From positions 4,502,782 to 4,566,781 of the forward strand of contig NC_061066.1 in NCBI RefSeq assembly GCF_021917145.1: DNA of 64,000 nt, written 5' to 3'. Under the pieces are notes generated by a model. The model had not been told where the DNA came from. It did no database searches and saw only the letters and a list, made by a program, of their open reading frames with translations. Positions 34,764 through 46,690 of this stretch are shown one piece after another. How positions within the stretch are numbered: position 1 is the first letter of the stretch; every line of letters starts with the position of its first letter. Both the position numbers and the translations under genes were made by a program. This stretch comes from Hypomesus transpacificus. Its lineage: Eukaryota; Chordata; Actinopteri; Osmeriformes; Osmeridae.

Positions 34764-35950
34764 ATGGGTCATTTACTGATTTAATAGGGTATTTCACACT
34801 GTTCCTTAAGGTCTCCGAATAGGGTATGTAACATTGGTAGGACTAAAAATGGCCTGGGTGCTGTTCTATGCGCCCTAATGCACCCTGTGAAATAGCCCTG
34901 GAACAAAACAAGCGTTTTTCTCCCTTTTATGGTATGCTCATGAATATTTAGGTGAGCTGCGTGCTGATTGGTTGGTTTACAACGAGTGAAACTGCGGAGC
35001 AAAGACGCAACATGGCCAAAAGCACTCACTGAAACATTGAAGGTGGAGAATTGATATAAAAACGTGCCTATAAATATGTAGTGTTGTGTATACACAACAC
35101 TGTTTTCAACAGACAGACTAGATATCATTTGAAATGATAAAGCTAGTTGTTTGCACTTCTGTTGTCGAAGCATACGGGATCGACTTGTTGGGTACATTAC
35201 AGCTTAGCAACCAAATTATCGTGATTCAACTCAGCTTCAGTTAGCTCTAGCTATCTTGCGGAAAAATGAAAAATAACCTGACAAAGATCTGGACAAACAT
35301 GCATCGTAAATTGTAGATTTACATGACAACACAGGTTATTTATTTTAATGAAACACAGTCAGGAACATGAAATAACGTTAGCCCCATTGTCAATAAACTA
35401 AATCATCACACATTTTACCTATGCTAGATACAGGCAGGATACGTTAGCATTGCAAATAACTGTTAGCTAATAACAGCTTTCAAAACTGTCTGTGAACTGG
35501 TTCGAGCAAATGTGTAATTGAGGGTCTAACTGCACAGGGATCTTCTCATAGAAAAAACATCACAGCCCGTCAAGTGTTTGGTTCCTTGGAAAGACTGAAA
35601 AGTGTCAGCATTCCCTTTACAGCCTGGAACACTGCATTTACGACCGTAGTCCATTTTCAATATCCTTGTTCTTCTTTGTAATTCAGTGGAAGTACACAGA
35701 GCAGTGCGCAGCAAATTTTGGGGCGTGACAAAGGTACAGACCGGAGCCAAAAAAGTGGAGCCCCCGTTGTGACATCACGACGGTGGATCTTTTGAAACCG
35801 ACCGTTTTACAGCAGCAGTTTCAAATTGTGAGATTTGCATAGGAAAGAGGTATCAATGGACTTTGAGGTTCACTGTATGTCCATTTTACACACTGAACTG
35901 TTGTTATTCAACCATGACAAGGTAAACTTGGTTTTGCAGTGAATGACCCT
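34764..35950 (-). mobile_element. TTAA-flanked DNA element with a THAP-like exon (Kolobok-like?)
   Basis: The ends ATGGGTCATTTACTG and CAGTGAATGACCCT are inverted, and TTAA lies on both sides (34760-34763 and 35951-35954). A minus-strand THAP-finger start lies at 35654-35535. TTAA targets occur in piggyBac and Kolobok elements. I recall THAP-type fingers in some Kolobok proteins, so Kolobok is the better guess. A related copy lies at about 41325-42990. Confidence 0.65.
35535..35654 (-). pseudogene. THAP-type zinc-finger start (fragment)
   Basis: MDYGRKCSVPGCKGNADTF from ATG 35654-35652 matches the start of THAP domains (C-x4-C after a short N-terminus). The second half of the finger is missing and the frame ends after about 40 residues. 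In the copy near 42540-42680 the text runs on further (FPVRFDAHLCICF) but has a frameshift in its first part. Confidence 0.6.
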
Positions 35951-36150
35951 TTAACAAGCCATTAAACAGGCGTAACTAATAAAGTGGCCGGTGAGTGTAT
36001 ATGTTACTATTACGATTAAAGATTTGTTTATTTTACTAAACGAGATTCAAAGAACCCGATTCAGTAAAATTATCTGAACTTCCCATCACTACTAGCCAGG
36101 CTAGCATATAGCAACCTACTACTACAGTGCTAGTTAATATCTGTGGGTGC

Positions 36151-36446
36151 TGTCACGACGTGAGGTGGGGTTGGACCCAAATGCAGGGGAGTACCGAGGC
36201 ATAGCGAGGAACACAGGTTTAATTCTCAAAACGGGAAACAGACAGGGTACACACAGGGACAACGGGTAATGCTAAGACAAAGACTGGACACAAAGCAGGA
36301 ACCTAAATACACAGAAACAAACAAGACACAGGTGAACACAATGAAACTAACGACAACTGAACGAGACAGGTGACGACAATGACAGGGAAACACTAGGGCA
36401 GGGCAAAAACCAAAAACAATAGGGGGGCACGGCTGTGGCCGTGACA
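36151..36446 (-). repeat. 3' LTR of the non-autonomous LTR element
   Basis: 296 bp, TG...CA ends. On the minus strand it has a T-rich start, a TATTTA-type box and an AATTAAA near the end, typical for an LTR. Confidence 0.9.
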
Positions 36447-36448
36447 GT

Positions 36449-37544
36449 ACCCCCCTCTCAAGGGACGTCACCCGACGACCCACAAGGCAGGGCAGGGGGT
36501 CAGGGCAGGTCCGGGGGACGACCTGGAGGCAGGGCAGAGGGTCGGGGCAGGTCCGGGGGACGACCTGGAGGCAGGGCAGAGGGTCGGGGCAGGTCCGGGG
36601 GGCGGCCCGGAGGCAGGGCAGAGGGTAGAGGCAGGTCCGGGGGGCGGCCCGGACGCTGGAGCACGGGGGCGCATGGGAGCGCGGACGAGGGGGGGCGCAT
36701 GGGAGCGCGGGCACCGGGGCGCATGGGAGCGCGGGCACCGCGGCAGGCAGCAGCCAGAAGTCCTCGGGCGGAGGAGGAGGCCAGAAGTCCTCGGGCGGAG
36801 GAGGCGGCGACCAGGAGTCCTCGGGCGGAGGAGGAGGCGGCCAGGAGTCCTCGGTCGGAGGCGACCAGGAGTCCTCGGGCGGAGGAGGAGGCGGCCAGGA
36901 GTCCTCGGATGGCCTGGCACTGGGCGGCACAACCTCGGGGCGAGGCAGGGGCTCAGGGCAGGAACGAGGCTGGGGCACAGGGCAGGAACGAGGCTGGGGC
37001 ACAGGGCAGGAACGAGGCTGGGGCACAGGGCAGGAACAAGGCTGGGGCACCGGGCAGGAACGAGGCTGGGGTACAGGGCAGGAACGAGGCTGGGGTACTG
37101 GGCAGGAACGAGGCTGGGGTACTGGGCAGGAACGAGGCTGGGCTACAGGACAGGAACGAGGCTGGGCTACAGGACAGGAACGAGGCTGGGGCACAGGGAA
37201 GGAACGAGGCAGGGGTACAGGGCAGGAACGGGGCTGGGTTCTGGCGGCAGGCGGCCGAAACTCCCTGGCAGGAACAGCCTTGGTGGTCTGGGTGCTGGGC
37301 GGCGCAACCTTCTTCGTCCGGGCGCAGGGCGGCACAACCTCAGGATGAGGCAGGGGCACAGGGCAGGATCGAGGCAGGGGCCCAGGGCAGGACCGAGGCT
37401 GGAGTCGGGGTTCCGGCTGGGGCTGGAACCAGGACTTGGGGTGGGCCTTGAGCTGCAGGCTTCGGGGTCCACCAAAGGCCAGGCGGGTCCCTAGGAAAGG
37501 GTTGGGTGAACTCTCTGCTGGGTCCCATCTTGGTCTTAGCGTTC
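36449..37544 (-). CDS. Repetitive Pro-rich ORF inside the LTR element
   Basis: One minus-strand frame covers the whole interior and runs on into both LTRs (476 codons, 37656-36226). It has roughly fifteen PRSCPVPQ-like octamers (24-bp unit) and then EDSWPPPPPPEDSW-type repeats. The plus strand is also open over most of the same DNA (36435-37451), as expected from a 24-bp unit lacking stops. No gag, protease or RT motif is present. I cannot tell whether any protein is made. The repeat may simply be a GC-rich minisatellite carried by the element. Confidence 0.35.
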
Positions 37545-37840
37545 TGTCACGACGTGAGGTGGGGTTGGACCCAAATGCAGGGGAGTACCGAGGCATAGCG
37601 AGGAACACAGGTTTAATTCTCAAAACGGGAAACAGACAGGGTACACACAGGGACAAAGGGTAATGCTAAGACAAAGACTGGACACAAAGCAGGAACCTAA
37701 ATACACAGAAACAAACAAGACACAGGTGAACACAATGAAACTAACGACAACTGAACGAGACAGGTGACGACAATGACAGGGAAACACTAGGGCAGGGCAA
37801 AAACCAAAAACAATAGGGGGGCACGGCTGTGGCCGTGACA
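37545..37840 (-). repeat. 5' LTR of the non-autonomous LTR element
   Basis: Same length as and nearly identical to the 36151-36446 LTR. No clear tRNA primer-binding site (TGG start) was seen directly inside it. Confidence 0.9.
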
Positions 37841-37845
37841 GGTGC

Positions 37846-38504
37846 ACAGCAAGGATATTATAGTTTTGCATTTTTCATTCGTTTTGATTTTTATTTTGTT
37901 TTGACGTTTTGTTTTCAAAGTCAGTTTGTTTTTAATTAGTTTTTAAAGCGGGTTTGCTCGTTTAGTTTAGTTTCTATTTTTTGAAAATGTTTAGTTTTAG
38001 ATTAGATTTTATTAGTTTTAGTGTTAGTTTTAGTCTTTTGTAATATGGGTTATTTGTCAAGCTCAGAAAAAGTATGGTGCACAATTGTGAGACATCCCAG
38101 TATCATAAACATATTTTAGCCAACGCTAGTTTTGCTGCCGCATATGCACGCGGTACATATTGCTGTGCCCTCCGAGCCCTCCCTAGACAGAGACGGTCCA
38201 ACAAAACCACCACATTTTGTTCATAGTAATACACTGTACAGTTTACCCCTCTTCCATCATATTAAGGGGCATACATTTGATAGATTAGCCAATAAAACCC
38301 TTACATTTAAGGTTGTAAAATGTTTTGGGGTACACATTTATTGTACACACCATTACAGTAAATAGAACTCATATTACAAAATTAATCTTGATTTTTCAAT
38401 TTCATTATCACGACAAATGCTCCAACTTTGAAGGTACCCATTTGAAGCATAGTACAGCAATTTACATAGTCACTTTTGTCACATTGTTCAGTTAGTTTAT
38501 GATG
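37846..38504. other. No recognised feature
   Basis: AT-rich sequence with TTAGTTTTAG-like iterations at 37900-38040. No gene supported. Confidence 0.5.
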
Positions 38505-38512
38505 ACAACAAT

Positions 38513-39642
38513 CAATGGCGGAGCCAGGGGGTGGCCGGGGGTGGCCACGGCCACCCCCCGTAGAATCTCGGCCACCCCAAGCACCACATCAGAGCGGTTA
38601 AAAGTTTTGACGGCTGTGGAAAAATGCGGAACCTTTCTCGCACCGCTAGTACACTGTTGGACCCTTTAGCCACGCGCAGCGCGCACACATCCTGTATTTG
38701 AATTAAACGGCTCAAGCATGGCCTGAGAATGCCTGTTACCACCTGACGCTTCGACCGGCACCTGCGGCTAAGTGAAGAAACCCAAAACAGAAAGGTATGA
38801 TATCATAATGGATGTTGTTTTTGTCTTCTAATAACTGTGACTATCCCACCCATGACTATCTATTTTGCGAAGTTTAGAAGCAAGCTAGATCGTGTTATGA
38901 TTGTGTCAGGTATATACAGTATGCATTTTGGATAGGTGTCATTAAAGAGGGAAAAATAATGAAGAGGAAGAAGGCAGACATAGCGTCCTTCTTCAGGGCA
39001 AGTGGAAAGAAGACAGCTAAGGCAAAGAATGAGGATGAGATGGAGAAAAAACAGGCAGAGAGCGAGGATGAGGAGCCCCCAGAGAGCAGCAACTTAAATG
39101 GAACTCCAGGTATACAGTATAGAGACTCACATATAGTACAGCTTGGTATGAGGTTATCTTATTTACAATTGGCTTAAAGTGTGTCTATTCATATACAGGT
39201 CAGGTTGAAAGTGCATTGTAAAACATATCAGTTAGTTTTTTCATTACATTAAAGTATGGCATATTTGTATTTGCTACCCAGAGACACTTTCACTAATATT
39301 ATACTTTAGCTTATAGTGTGTTTGTTAAACACTATATAGGATGCATTATAAAACCTTTAGGAAAATTACCTGTACACCTTATTGTTATTATTTTAGATGT
39401 TTCTGAAAGATTGATTGAGAGCAGGACAGAAGAGTCCTCCCTGAGGAGTGGCCCCAGTGGATCCCCAGGTACAGAATAAGTGTATTCTTTTTTTTCACCT
39501 GTATTCCGAATAATGTTGAGATGTTTCCTATATGTGTCTTAAATAGCTCTGCATCGCCTGGTGAGACACATGCTTGCCACCCAAAAATTATCACTGGCCC
39601 CATCCTGGCCACCCCAATGGAAATTCCCTGGCTCCGCCACTG
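38513..39642 (+). mobile_element. hAT element with ZMYM-type N-terminus, 8-bp TSD
   Basis: The ends CAATGGCGGAGCCAGGG and CCCTGGCTCCGCCACTG are flanked by the perfect 8-bp repeat ACAACAAT at 38505-38512 and 39643-39650. Subterminal GGCCACCCC words occur at both ends. The interior keeps only the first two coding exons of a hAT transposase, so it is an internally deleted copy. Confidence 0.92.
38959..39468 (+). pseudogene. hAT transposase N-terminal exons (ZMYM/TTF-finger type)
   Basis: Exon 1 (38959-39109) encodes MKRKKADIASFFRASGKK and an acidic stretch, the usual start of ZMYM1-like hAT proteins, and ends at a GTATAC donor. Exon 2 (39396-39468) encodes DVSERLIESRTEESS and GPSGSPG, between TTTTAG and GTACAG. 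The catalytic exons are absent. Confidence 0.7.
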
Positions 39643-39650
39643 ACAACAAT

Positions 39651-40287
39651 CCCTGTATTCTTAGGGCTGAAACCATTGTTCATGCATATGCCACAATGGA
39701 GACCTTCAATACTTTATTTCGTATTGGCATTAAAACATACATTTTATTATAATACCATAAAACACATTTGATCATAATACATGACCACAACACAGTACGA
39801 TATTACAATGGTCTTTGTTTAAAATACACACAGAAATCACATTTCTTACCCTGACAAATATCATGTGTAGGAGACTGGTAAATACAGTGAACATGCAGAT
39901 GTTTTGATAGGTGCCTACAGATTTAACACTTAATTTGATCGATGCATTGGATATGCTTGACTCAACTACTTGCATGATGTTTCTTAACATTTTCAGGGAT
40001 GAACTTCCTGCCAAAAGAAATGCTAGTGGGCATCTCAGAGCAGTTTGTTAAGCCAAGGAGACACACCGGTTCTTTGGAGTTACAGTCGGATCATGAACAG
40101 ATAATACTGATGCCATTGTATATAATTATACAGAGATTTTACATTAAATATCCAAATCAGTGCATTAATGTCTGTATGTGTGAGGAAATGATAAAGAACA
40201 GATTGCTAATTTGTGCCTTGGACTGTGTTCCATGCTCAATGCTGTATAATTGGATCCTGTTGTTGAAAATGGTGCATGGAAATGCAA
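39651..40287. other. No recognised feature
   Basis: AT-rich. A 118-codon plus frame at 39999-40355 has no motif. Confidence 0.5.
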
Positions 40288-40876
40288 TGTCTATAAAAAG
40301 TATTCACCCACACCCCCCATGGACTGTATCATGTTTTAGTGTTTTACAAGACTGAATCACAAACACTAAAAGAAAGACTAAGTTTTTAAAAACTTTTTAA
40401 GTTTATTTTTTTATTTTTAAGATAGATCTAAATTACTAACAAATGTAAATCACCAAATTGTAGCATTTGTGCCCCTTTACTTTGACACACCTAAATCTGC
40501 AACCAAGTCTGTTGAGAAGTCAAAATACGTTAAAAGGAGATCACCTGTGTGAAATCAACGTGTTCCAAGTAACTTAGTAAAAAGCTTAAAAACTCCTGTA
40601 TGTGGAATTTTTTGGTCAGTCCGTTTGCTGACAAAAACTACATAATGAAGAAAAAAGGAACATTCCAAGGTATCTGCGACAAAGTTTTTCAAATGTAGCG
40701 ATCAGGGAAAGGATACAAGGACATTTAACAATGGCACTGAATATCCCTTGTAATAGAGTTAAGTCAATAATAAACAAATAGATTGGAAAAGAAAGAACAG
40801 AAAGATTATGGCTGTGTATCTGCCTAGACCGTCCTCACAAACTGAACGTTTGTGCGACAAGGGCATTAGTCAGGTA
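40288..40876 (+). mobile_element. Tc1-like relic, left part
   Basis: Starts with TCTATAAAAAGTATTCACCC, the known end of a fish Tc1-like family, and continues as a decayed element with no open transposase frame. The apparent right part lies at about 43688-43990, so later insertions seem to have split the relic. Confidence 0.6.
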
Positions 40877-41324
40877 GCAGGGGCGTGTTCAGGGGGTGGC
40901 CTGGAGTCTGATTGGCCACCCCAGGTGCCACTCCACTATATTAACCTATGATAATTATCTGGTGGGACTTTTAATTCAAAATGTATGATGAGTAACCAAC
41001 ATTTCATTTATTGATGCATTTAAGTCTTAAACCTGAGTGGCAGTTATGCGCCAGAGCAGTGTCTAGCCTGCAAAAAACCCAGAGAAAGTTTTAGATTTTG
41101 AGCGGGGCGGTTATCGTTGAGTAACAGCATAAAACAACAGAAGAAGAAAAGCTTTCCCTCAACCACATTTCAAGAAGTCTGTGGGGATTCCGGGTTACAT
41201 TTGTTACGCCTGGTTTTATTTCACTAATAGCTACTTGTCACCCTGAAAGATGTGAGTAGACTTGATACGCATACTGTGCCAGCAGTTAAAAAGGTTTTAG
41301 CTGTATTAAGCTAGGTTTTCTCCT

Positions 41325-42990
41325 TTTATGGTATGCTCATAAGTATATAGATGAGCTGCGTGCTGATTGGTTGGTTTTTAACGAGTGAAGCTGCGGAGCA
41401 AAAACGCCACATGGCCAACAGCACTCACTGAAACATCGAAGGTGGAGACTAATAAAAAACTAAAACGTGCAAATAAATCTATTGTGTCAACACACCACTG
41501 TTTTCAACATATTGACTAGATATCATTTGAAATGATAACGTTAGTTGTTTCCACTTCTGATGTTGAAGCAAACAGGATTGACTTAGGTGGGTAACCAAAC
41601 TATATAGTAGTTAATTCAACTCAGCTTCAGTTAGCTAGATATCTTGCTGAAAAATAAAAATAACCTGACAAAGATCTGGACAAACATGCATCGTGAATTG
41701 TAGATTTACATGACAACACGGGTCATTTATTCGAATGAAACACAGTCAGGAACATGAAATAACGGTTTAGCCCCATTGCCAATAAACTAGGCTAAATCAT
41801 CACACATTCTACCTATGCTCTTGCGTTAGCAAGCTAAACTAGTTTACAGGCCTACAGTCTAGGTGTTTTCGCTATCTAGCTGTTCTTGCATTCCTAGCAA
41901 ATCAGCGTTAATAAAAAGCAGATGAGCTAGAGTCTAGCTAACATTGACTCGACGGGCATGGCTGATGTTCGTCTATACCGTAGCGTAGAAGATCCCTGTG
42001 CAGCTCGACCCCCAACTACACACCCGCTCGAACCATCTCACCAAGGACGGCCCTGAAAACTCGGGACAATGCAAAGCAGGACCTGCTATGAAGCTGTTGC
42101 TGAAAAGAGGTGTGCCTCAACCCTATGCCCACCACAACCTCAAGCTGCGGCATGATTCTGTCAGCAACAGCCATTAGCAATGCTAACAGCCATTAGCAAT
42201 GCTAACGTTTCCTGTACCTAGCACCTGCCTTAAGGTGCTCTGCTGTTCGTTTTCTGGCTATTTTTTCGGAAGCTTTCCTTCTAATGCCGACTACAGCTAG
42301 TCTAGCTAGAGTCATTTGCTAAGTAAGGTATGTTGATGTGTTTTGAAACTTATTTAGCATTCTACTTAGGCTAGATACAGGAGATGCTAGCATTGCAAAT
42401 ATGCTAACTGTTAGCGACAAAATCACACTTACAGCCTGCGTTTGTGACGACCATACGGTCGGAACAGCACCTCTCCCTAGCAACAGCGGCCCAGCAAATC
42501 CCTCTCCAAACCATTCAAGGTCTTCATTCAAAACAAATGCATAAATGAGCGTCGAACCTCACAGGGAACCTCTCATAGAATAACATCAGCAATGCCCGTG
42601 GAGTGTCTGGTTCCTTGGGAAGATTATGAAAAGTGTCAGCATTCCCAGTACAGCCTGGAACACTTTCAAACGTTCTCCTTTGTTGTTCACGTGGAAGTAC
42701 ACAGAGCAGCGCGCAGCTAAACTAGTGTCTGAGATCCTGGGCCAGAACACCAGAGGGCTGGTCTGTATATAAATGTTGGGGCGTGACAAAGGTGATGCTA
42801 TATTTGTGACGTCACAAATACAGCTTTTTCAAAACCGATCGCTTTACAGCTGCAGTTTCAAGTTGTGAGATTTAGATAGAAAAGAGGTGTCAATGGACTT
42901 TGAGGTTCACTGGTATGTCCATTTTACCCATTGAACAGTCGTTATTCAACTATGACAAGGTAAAATAGGTTTTGCAATCAATGACCCCTT
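41325..42990 (-). mobile_element. Diverged copy of the TTAA/THAP element
   Basis: Direct-orientation relative of 34764-35950, sharing GAGCTGCGTGCTGATTGG, CAGTCAGGAACATG and TTTGAGGTTCACTG. It has extra internal sequence (for example 41820-42470) and lacks the same left end. A THAP-like frame with a frameshift is read on the minus strand at about 42680-42540. Confidence 0.65.
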
Positions 42991-42999
42991 TAATATCTA

Positions 43000-43687
43000 T
43001 CGTTAATTTCCATATTTGTTTCAAACTAAATTTGAAACAAGGCAATTATATATCTAAAAGTGCAATAGTTATTATTTTGTTTTAGTCATATGCGTTGGGT
43101 AACATACCATTTAGCATACTTAGAATAAAGCAGATTTTATTATAATTCTGATGACAACATTTTGAATGTGTATTTTTGTTGTTGTATGTAGCCTACTAAG
43201 CCTACTAAGAAGTACAATTTCTTTAAATTAAGTATGGACAATTTCTATTACATTTGTATGGTGCCACTCTGTTGTGTTGTGATTCGTAGATCTATTTATC
43301 TTTTAAAAGAAACTTGAATTAAGTCACTGTAATGCTAGTAATTAAAGTAGATATGGGTAGTTTAGACAAATAATAAATTAATGCTATTCAGATGTGGTGT
43401 GTGTGTGCGTACTTTATGCCACCCCTGCATAAATTAGTGACCCACTTGGGATTGTTTTATTTTTACCTTTTTCTGTGTCTTTAAATCAAAACACTTAAAA
43501 GTGACTCAATGCTGGCATTGTTCTACGTAGTCTCATTTACAACACTGGGAATCCGGATTTGGTCATCTTGAAAAGTTTGTATCTGGATCAGGGTGATCCA
43601 ATCCAATGTTGCTTTGAAAAACCAGTACAAAAGTAAAATGGATTACCTGATCCTGGATAGCAAAACATGGAATTTCAAAATCCAGAT
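43000..43687. other. Unassigned repeats
   Basis: Holds a foldback-like region around 43550-43710 built from GGATC/GATCC words (ATCTGGATCAGGGTGATCC ... CTGATCCAGATT). No gene. Confidence 0.45.
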
Positions 43688-43990
43688 AATTCTGATCCAG
43701 ATTAAACTTTCTGAACAACTGGCCCCAGAAGAACACCACCTCTACAATGAAGCATGGTGGTGACAGCATCATGCTGAGGGGATACGCCTCTGCAGCAGGG
43801 CCTGGGAGGCTTCTGAAGGTAGAGAGTAAAATGAATGCAGGAAAGTAAAGCACAAAAATCCAGGGGGGAAACCTGCTGCAGTCTTCAAGATGAACTGCAT
43901 TTGTTTTCCAGTAAGACAACAATCTCAAGCTCAAAGCTAAATCCACACAGGAATGGCTTAAAAACAACAGTGTTAATGTCCTGAGGCCTT
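43688..43990 (+). pseudogene. Tc1-like transposase relic, right part
   Basis: Plus-strand words GGDSIMLRGYASAAGPGRLLK, in more than one frame, followed by a decayed region where the second catalytic Asp would be, mark the middle of a Tc1-like transposase. Several stops make it non-functional. Confidence 0.6.
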
Positions 43991-45842
43991 TTCCATTAAA
44001 GCCGCTCCAAAAAGAGGGACTCAGAGTCCAAACTTGGACTTAAAGCCCAAACCTGACTTTAATTAGCTTAACAAGTCAAGCGTGGCTAAAGCGGTTCAAT
44101 AAAGGCCAATTTCAGCTCACGCAATCCGACTAATTCAAGTCACATTTAAGTAGTCAAGCTAATTGCGCGTGCACCCTATTCTTAAGCAGCCCGAGAGGTA
44201 GAACATGGTTTATATCGTTCCACCACGGCTAAAACCAATGCACACGGCCTCTTGACTTTGTCCAGAAAGATCCTTCCTTTTAAGCAGCTTCCTCATCCAC
44301 CACTTCATCAAAATAAAATGACACGCCATGATTGACATGAACGATAGGCTATGTAGTTCAAGGTACTTTTTTATAGACATTACTTCATTGATTAAAAAAA
44401 ACAGACATCCTCGAAACACATTAAATGTAATTGACTTTTTTTTTTACATTGTTTTATAAATAGCCTACTATTAATCAATACATTATCCAGTAGCCTAACT
44501 TTTTAACATGGTTTTTGTGTCGGGAAAACTAAGGATAGATGTATGAATTTAGGTTTAGTTTGTAATTGTAGGCTACTGTTAACAACTATGTAGCTATGAT
44601 AATTATACTGTTATAATAGTTTAGATTAAGATATAGGCCTATATGCCTGATGCCTAAACATTTGAAATCACAAACTACCATATAGCCATACATTTAACAT
44701 GGGCTATGTAGGTTTGTATAATTCTGAAATCATAGTTGATCATTGTTTAATGCATTACACTAAATGTTGTAACCTATGTATTTAAGTTGATTTTCTATAA
44801 ATGTAGCCTACATATTAAACTGAGGGAGAATGAGAAAATGAGAATGTCTGTGGAAAATCATAGTTTTCTCGTTGGGTCAGTGTTACAGGAACGTCTGATT
44901 AAGAAACAACACGGGCTAAGCCTGACAGTTAGCCTACTAAATAGACATTATCTCAAAATGTATTCATGAAAATTCCTTAGAATTAGCATAAGTCTATTAA
45001 TTCTTAAATATATTAAACATAATCAATTAAAACATACTTAAATGTTTTAAATATGGCTAATTGTGAAACAAGCAAGATTCAAGTAGTACATTTTTTCAGA
45101 TTTCGCGCTTTCCCAATCGTTTTTCTTTTCCACCATTTCACCTCAGCTCTGCCTGCCAGGATCGTGACTTTTGCTCTGTAACGGTAAGATATCTGCAGTC
45201 ATCCAATTTATCTGCTAGTAATCTGTGTGCGTACATATGTTTTACTTGTGCAGTTAATACCGTACTACATTAATTTGAATAATCAAGTCCAGTAAATCCG
45301 TCATACCAAACATTTTCATCTTGTTTTATAGCTAGCTCTAAGTCTCACATGGTCGATGCTAGAATCTTCAGATAGGGTGGCTAATTTGCGGCTCAGGTGG
45401 GCTTTGGCTGCGATGGAGAGTTGGTTGTTCTGCTAGGTTCAGGCAGGAGGACTCTGTATCGTATTTACTTGATACTTTATTCACACGGTACAACACTTCA
45501 TTGTAACATTTGATTTGGCATTATGGTTCTGCTTGAATCGGCTCCCTGCCGCACCCAACGGAGACACCGTCTCGACCTCCGAGCAGAGAGCAGCGACGCA
45601 TTCCCCCTACAACAGGAAACACAGAACAAAGGGTGGAGGCTGGGGAGGTGGAGGCAGCAGATTAAACAGAAGCACCCTGTGTCGCACTAGCAAAGCAGAG
45701 TGCAGCGATATCCTGATTAAATAGCCCTGCTAAGAGGGTGTGCACCTACTGCGTGATATGACGCGCTGCCAGTGACACGCTGCTAATGAGGCGTTATGTC
45801 TCGCGTCCCCCTGCATGAACCAGCTCCGTTTGTTTCTCCTCT
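43991..45842. other. No supported gene
   Basis: Mostly AT-rich unique-looking sequence. A pyrimidine-rich stretch with a GTAAGA donor-like site at about 45185 could be a 5' exon, but nothing joins to it convincingly. Confidence 0.4.
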
Positions 45843-46690
45843 AAGTAAGTAAGTAAGTAAGACTTTATTTATATAGCACATTTCATACAAGAATTTTAGC
45901 TAAAGGTGCTTTACATAAAATCAATAAAAACAATAATACAAGTGATACAAGTAATAATTAAAACAGCAACAATAATATAACTAATAAAAGTAGTAAAACC
46001 CTTCTGAGATAAAATTACTTAAATATTTCGGTAAGAAGGTAGGTTTTAAGTTGTCTTTTAAAAATGTCTAGCGTGTTTGCTTCCCTAATATTTATGGGTA
46101 ATTTTTCCATAGTTTTGGGGCGTAATTAGCAAAGGCCGAATGACCAATCTTCTTATGACTGCTTCTGGTGACCTCTAATAGGCCTGCATTTGATGATCGC
46201 AGTGTTCTAGCTGGTGCGTCGTTTATAAGGGAGTTAGCAATGTAGATAGGTCCTTGTCCGTGTAGAGCTTTTTATGTGAGGAAAAGGACCTTAAAGTCAA
46301 TTCTGAAGGTAACAGGGAGCCAGTGTAAAGTAGCTAGGACAGGACTAATGTGTTCTCTCCTTTTTGTTTTGGTTAATAATATAGCTGCAGAATTTTGAAT
46401 GAGCTGTAGTCTTCCAGTGGTTTTCTTGGGAAGACCAGTCAAAAGTGCGTTACAGTAGTCCAGCCGGCTGGATATAAAAGCATGAATTAACTTCTCTGCA
46501 TCATTTTTTTATGAATGGTCTATGATGGTGGTTTTTGATGGTGATTATGGTTTATGAATAGTCGTACCTTTGCTATATTCCTCAGGTGAAAGAATGCTGT
46601 TTTGGTCACTTTATTTATGTGAGAGTTGAAATTCAAATCTGAGTCCAGGATTACACCGAGACTCGTCACCTCTGGTTTATAATCGGGGAT
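45843..46690. repeat. Dispersed teleost repeat, TAAG-started
   Basis: Begins with (TAAG)5 and CTTTATTTATATAGCACATTTC, then a long text with CAGCCGGCTGGATATAAAAGC and GATTACACCGAGACTCG. I know this from many fish genomes as an antisense-oriented retroelement-like repeat. The family name is uncertain. Confidence 0.55.

Larger units (their letters stand above)
36151..37840 (-). mobile_element. Non-autonomous LTR retrotransposon, recent
   Basis: Two 296-bp direct repeats (36151-36446 and 37545-37840) begin TGTCACGAC and end CGTGACA. A 5-bp target duplication GGTGC lies at 36146-36150 and 37841-37845. I found one difference between the LTRs (ACAACGGG versus ACAAAGGG), so the insertion is young. 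A polypurine tract GAGAGGGGGGTAC on the minus strand lies next to the 36446 LTR, setting minus orientation. The 1.1-kb interior lacks gag, protease, RT and integrase and consists mostly of GC-rich tandem repeats with long open frames. Another element must supply its enzymes. Confidence 0.93.

Noticed and set aside
36435..37451. Plus-strand 338-codon Arg/Gly-rich ORF in the LTR element
   Set aside because: It is the reverse of the same 24-bp repeat and opposite to the LTR orientation. Openness is explained by the repeat lacking stops.
45515..45724. 69-codon Gly-rich ORF
   Set aside because: No domain, no splice context, and composition-driven.
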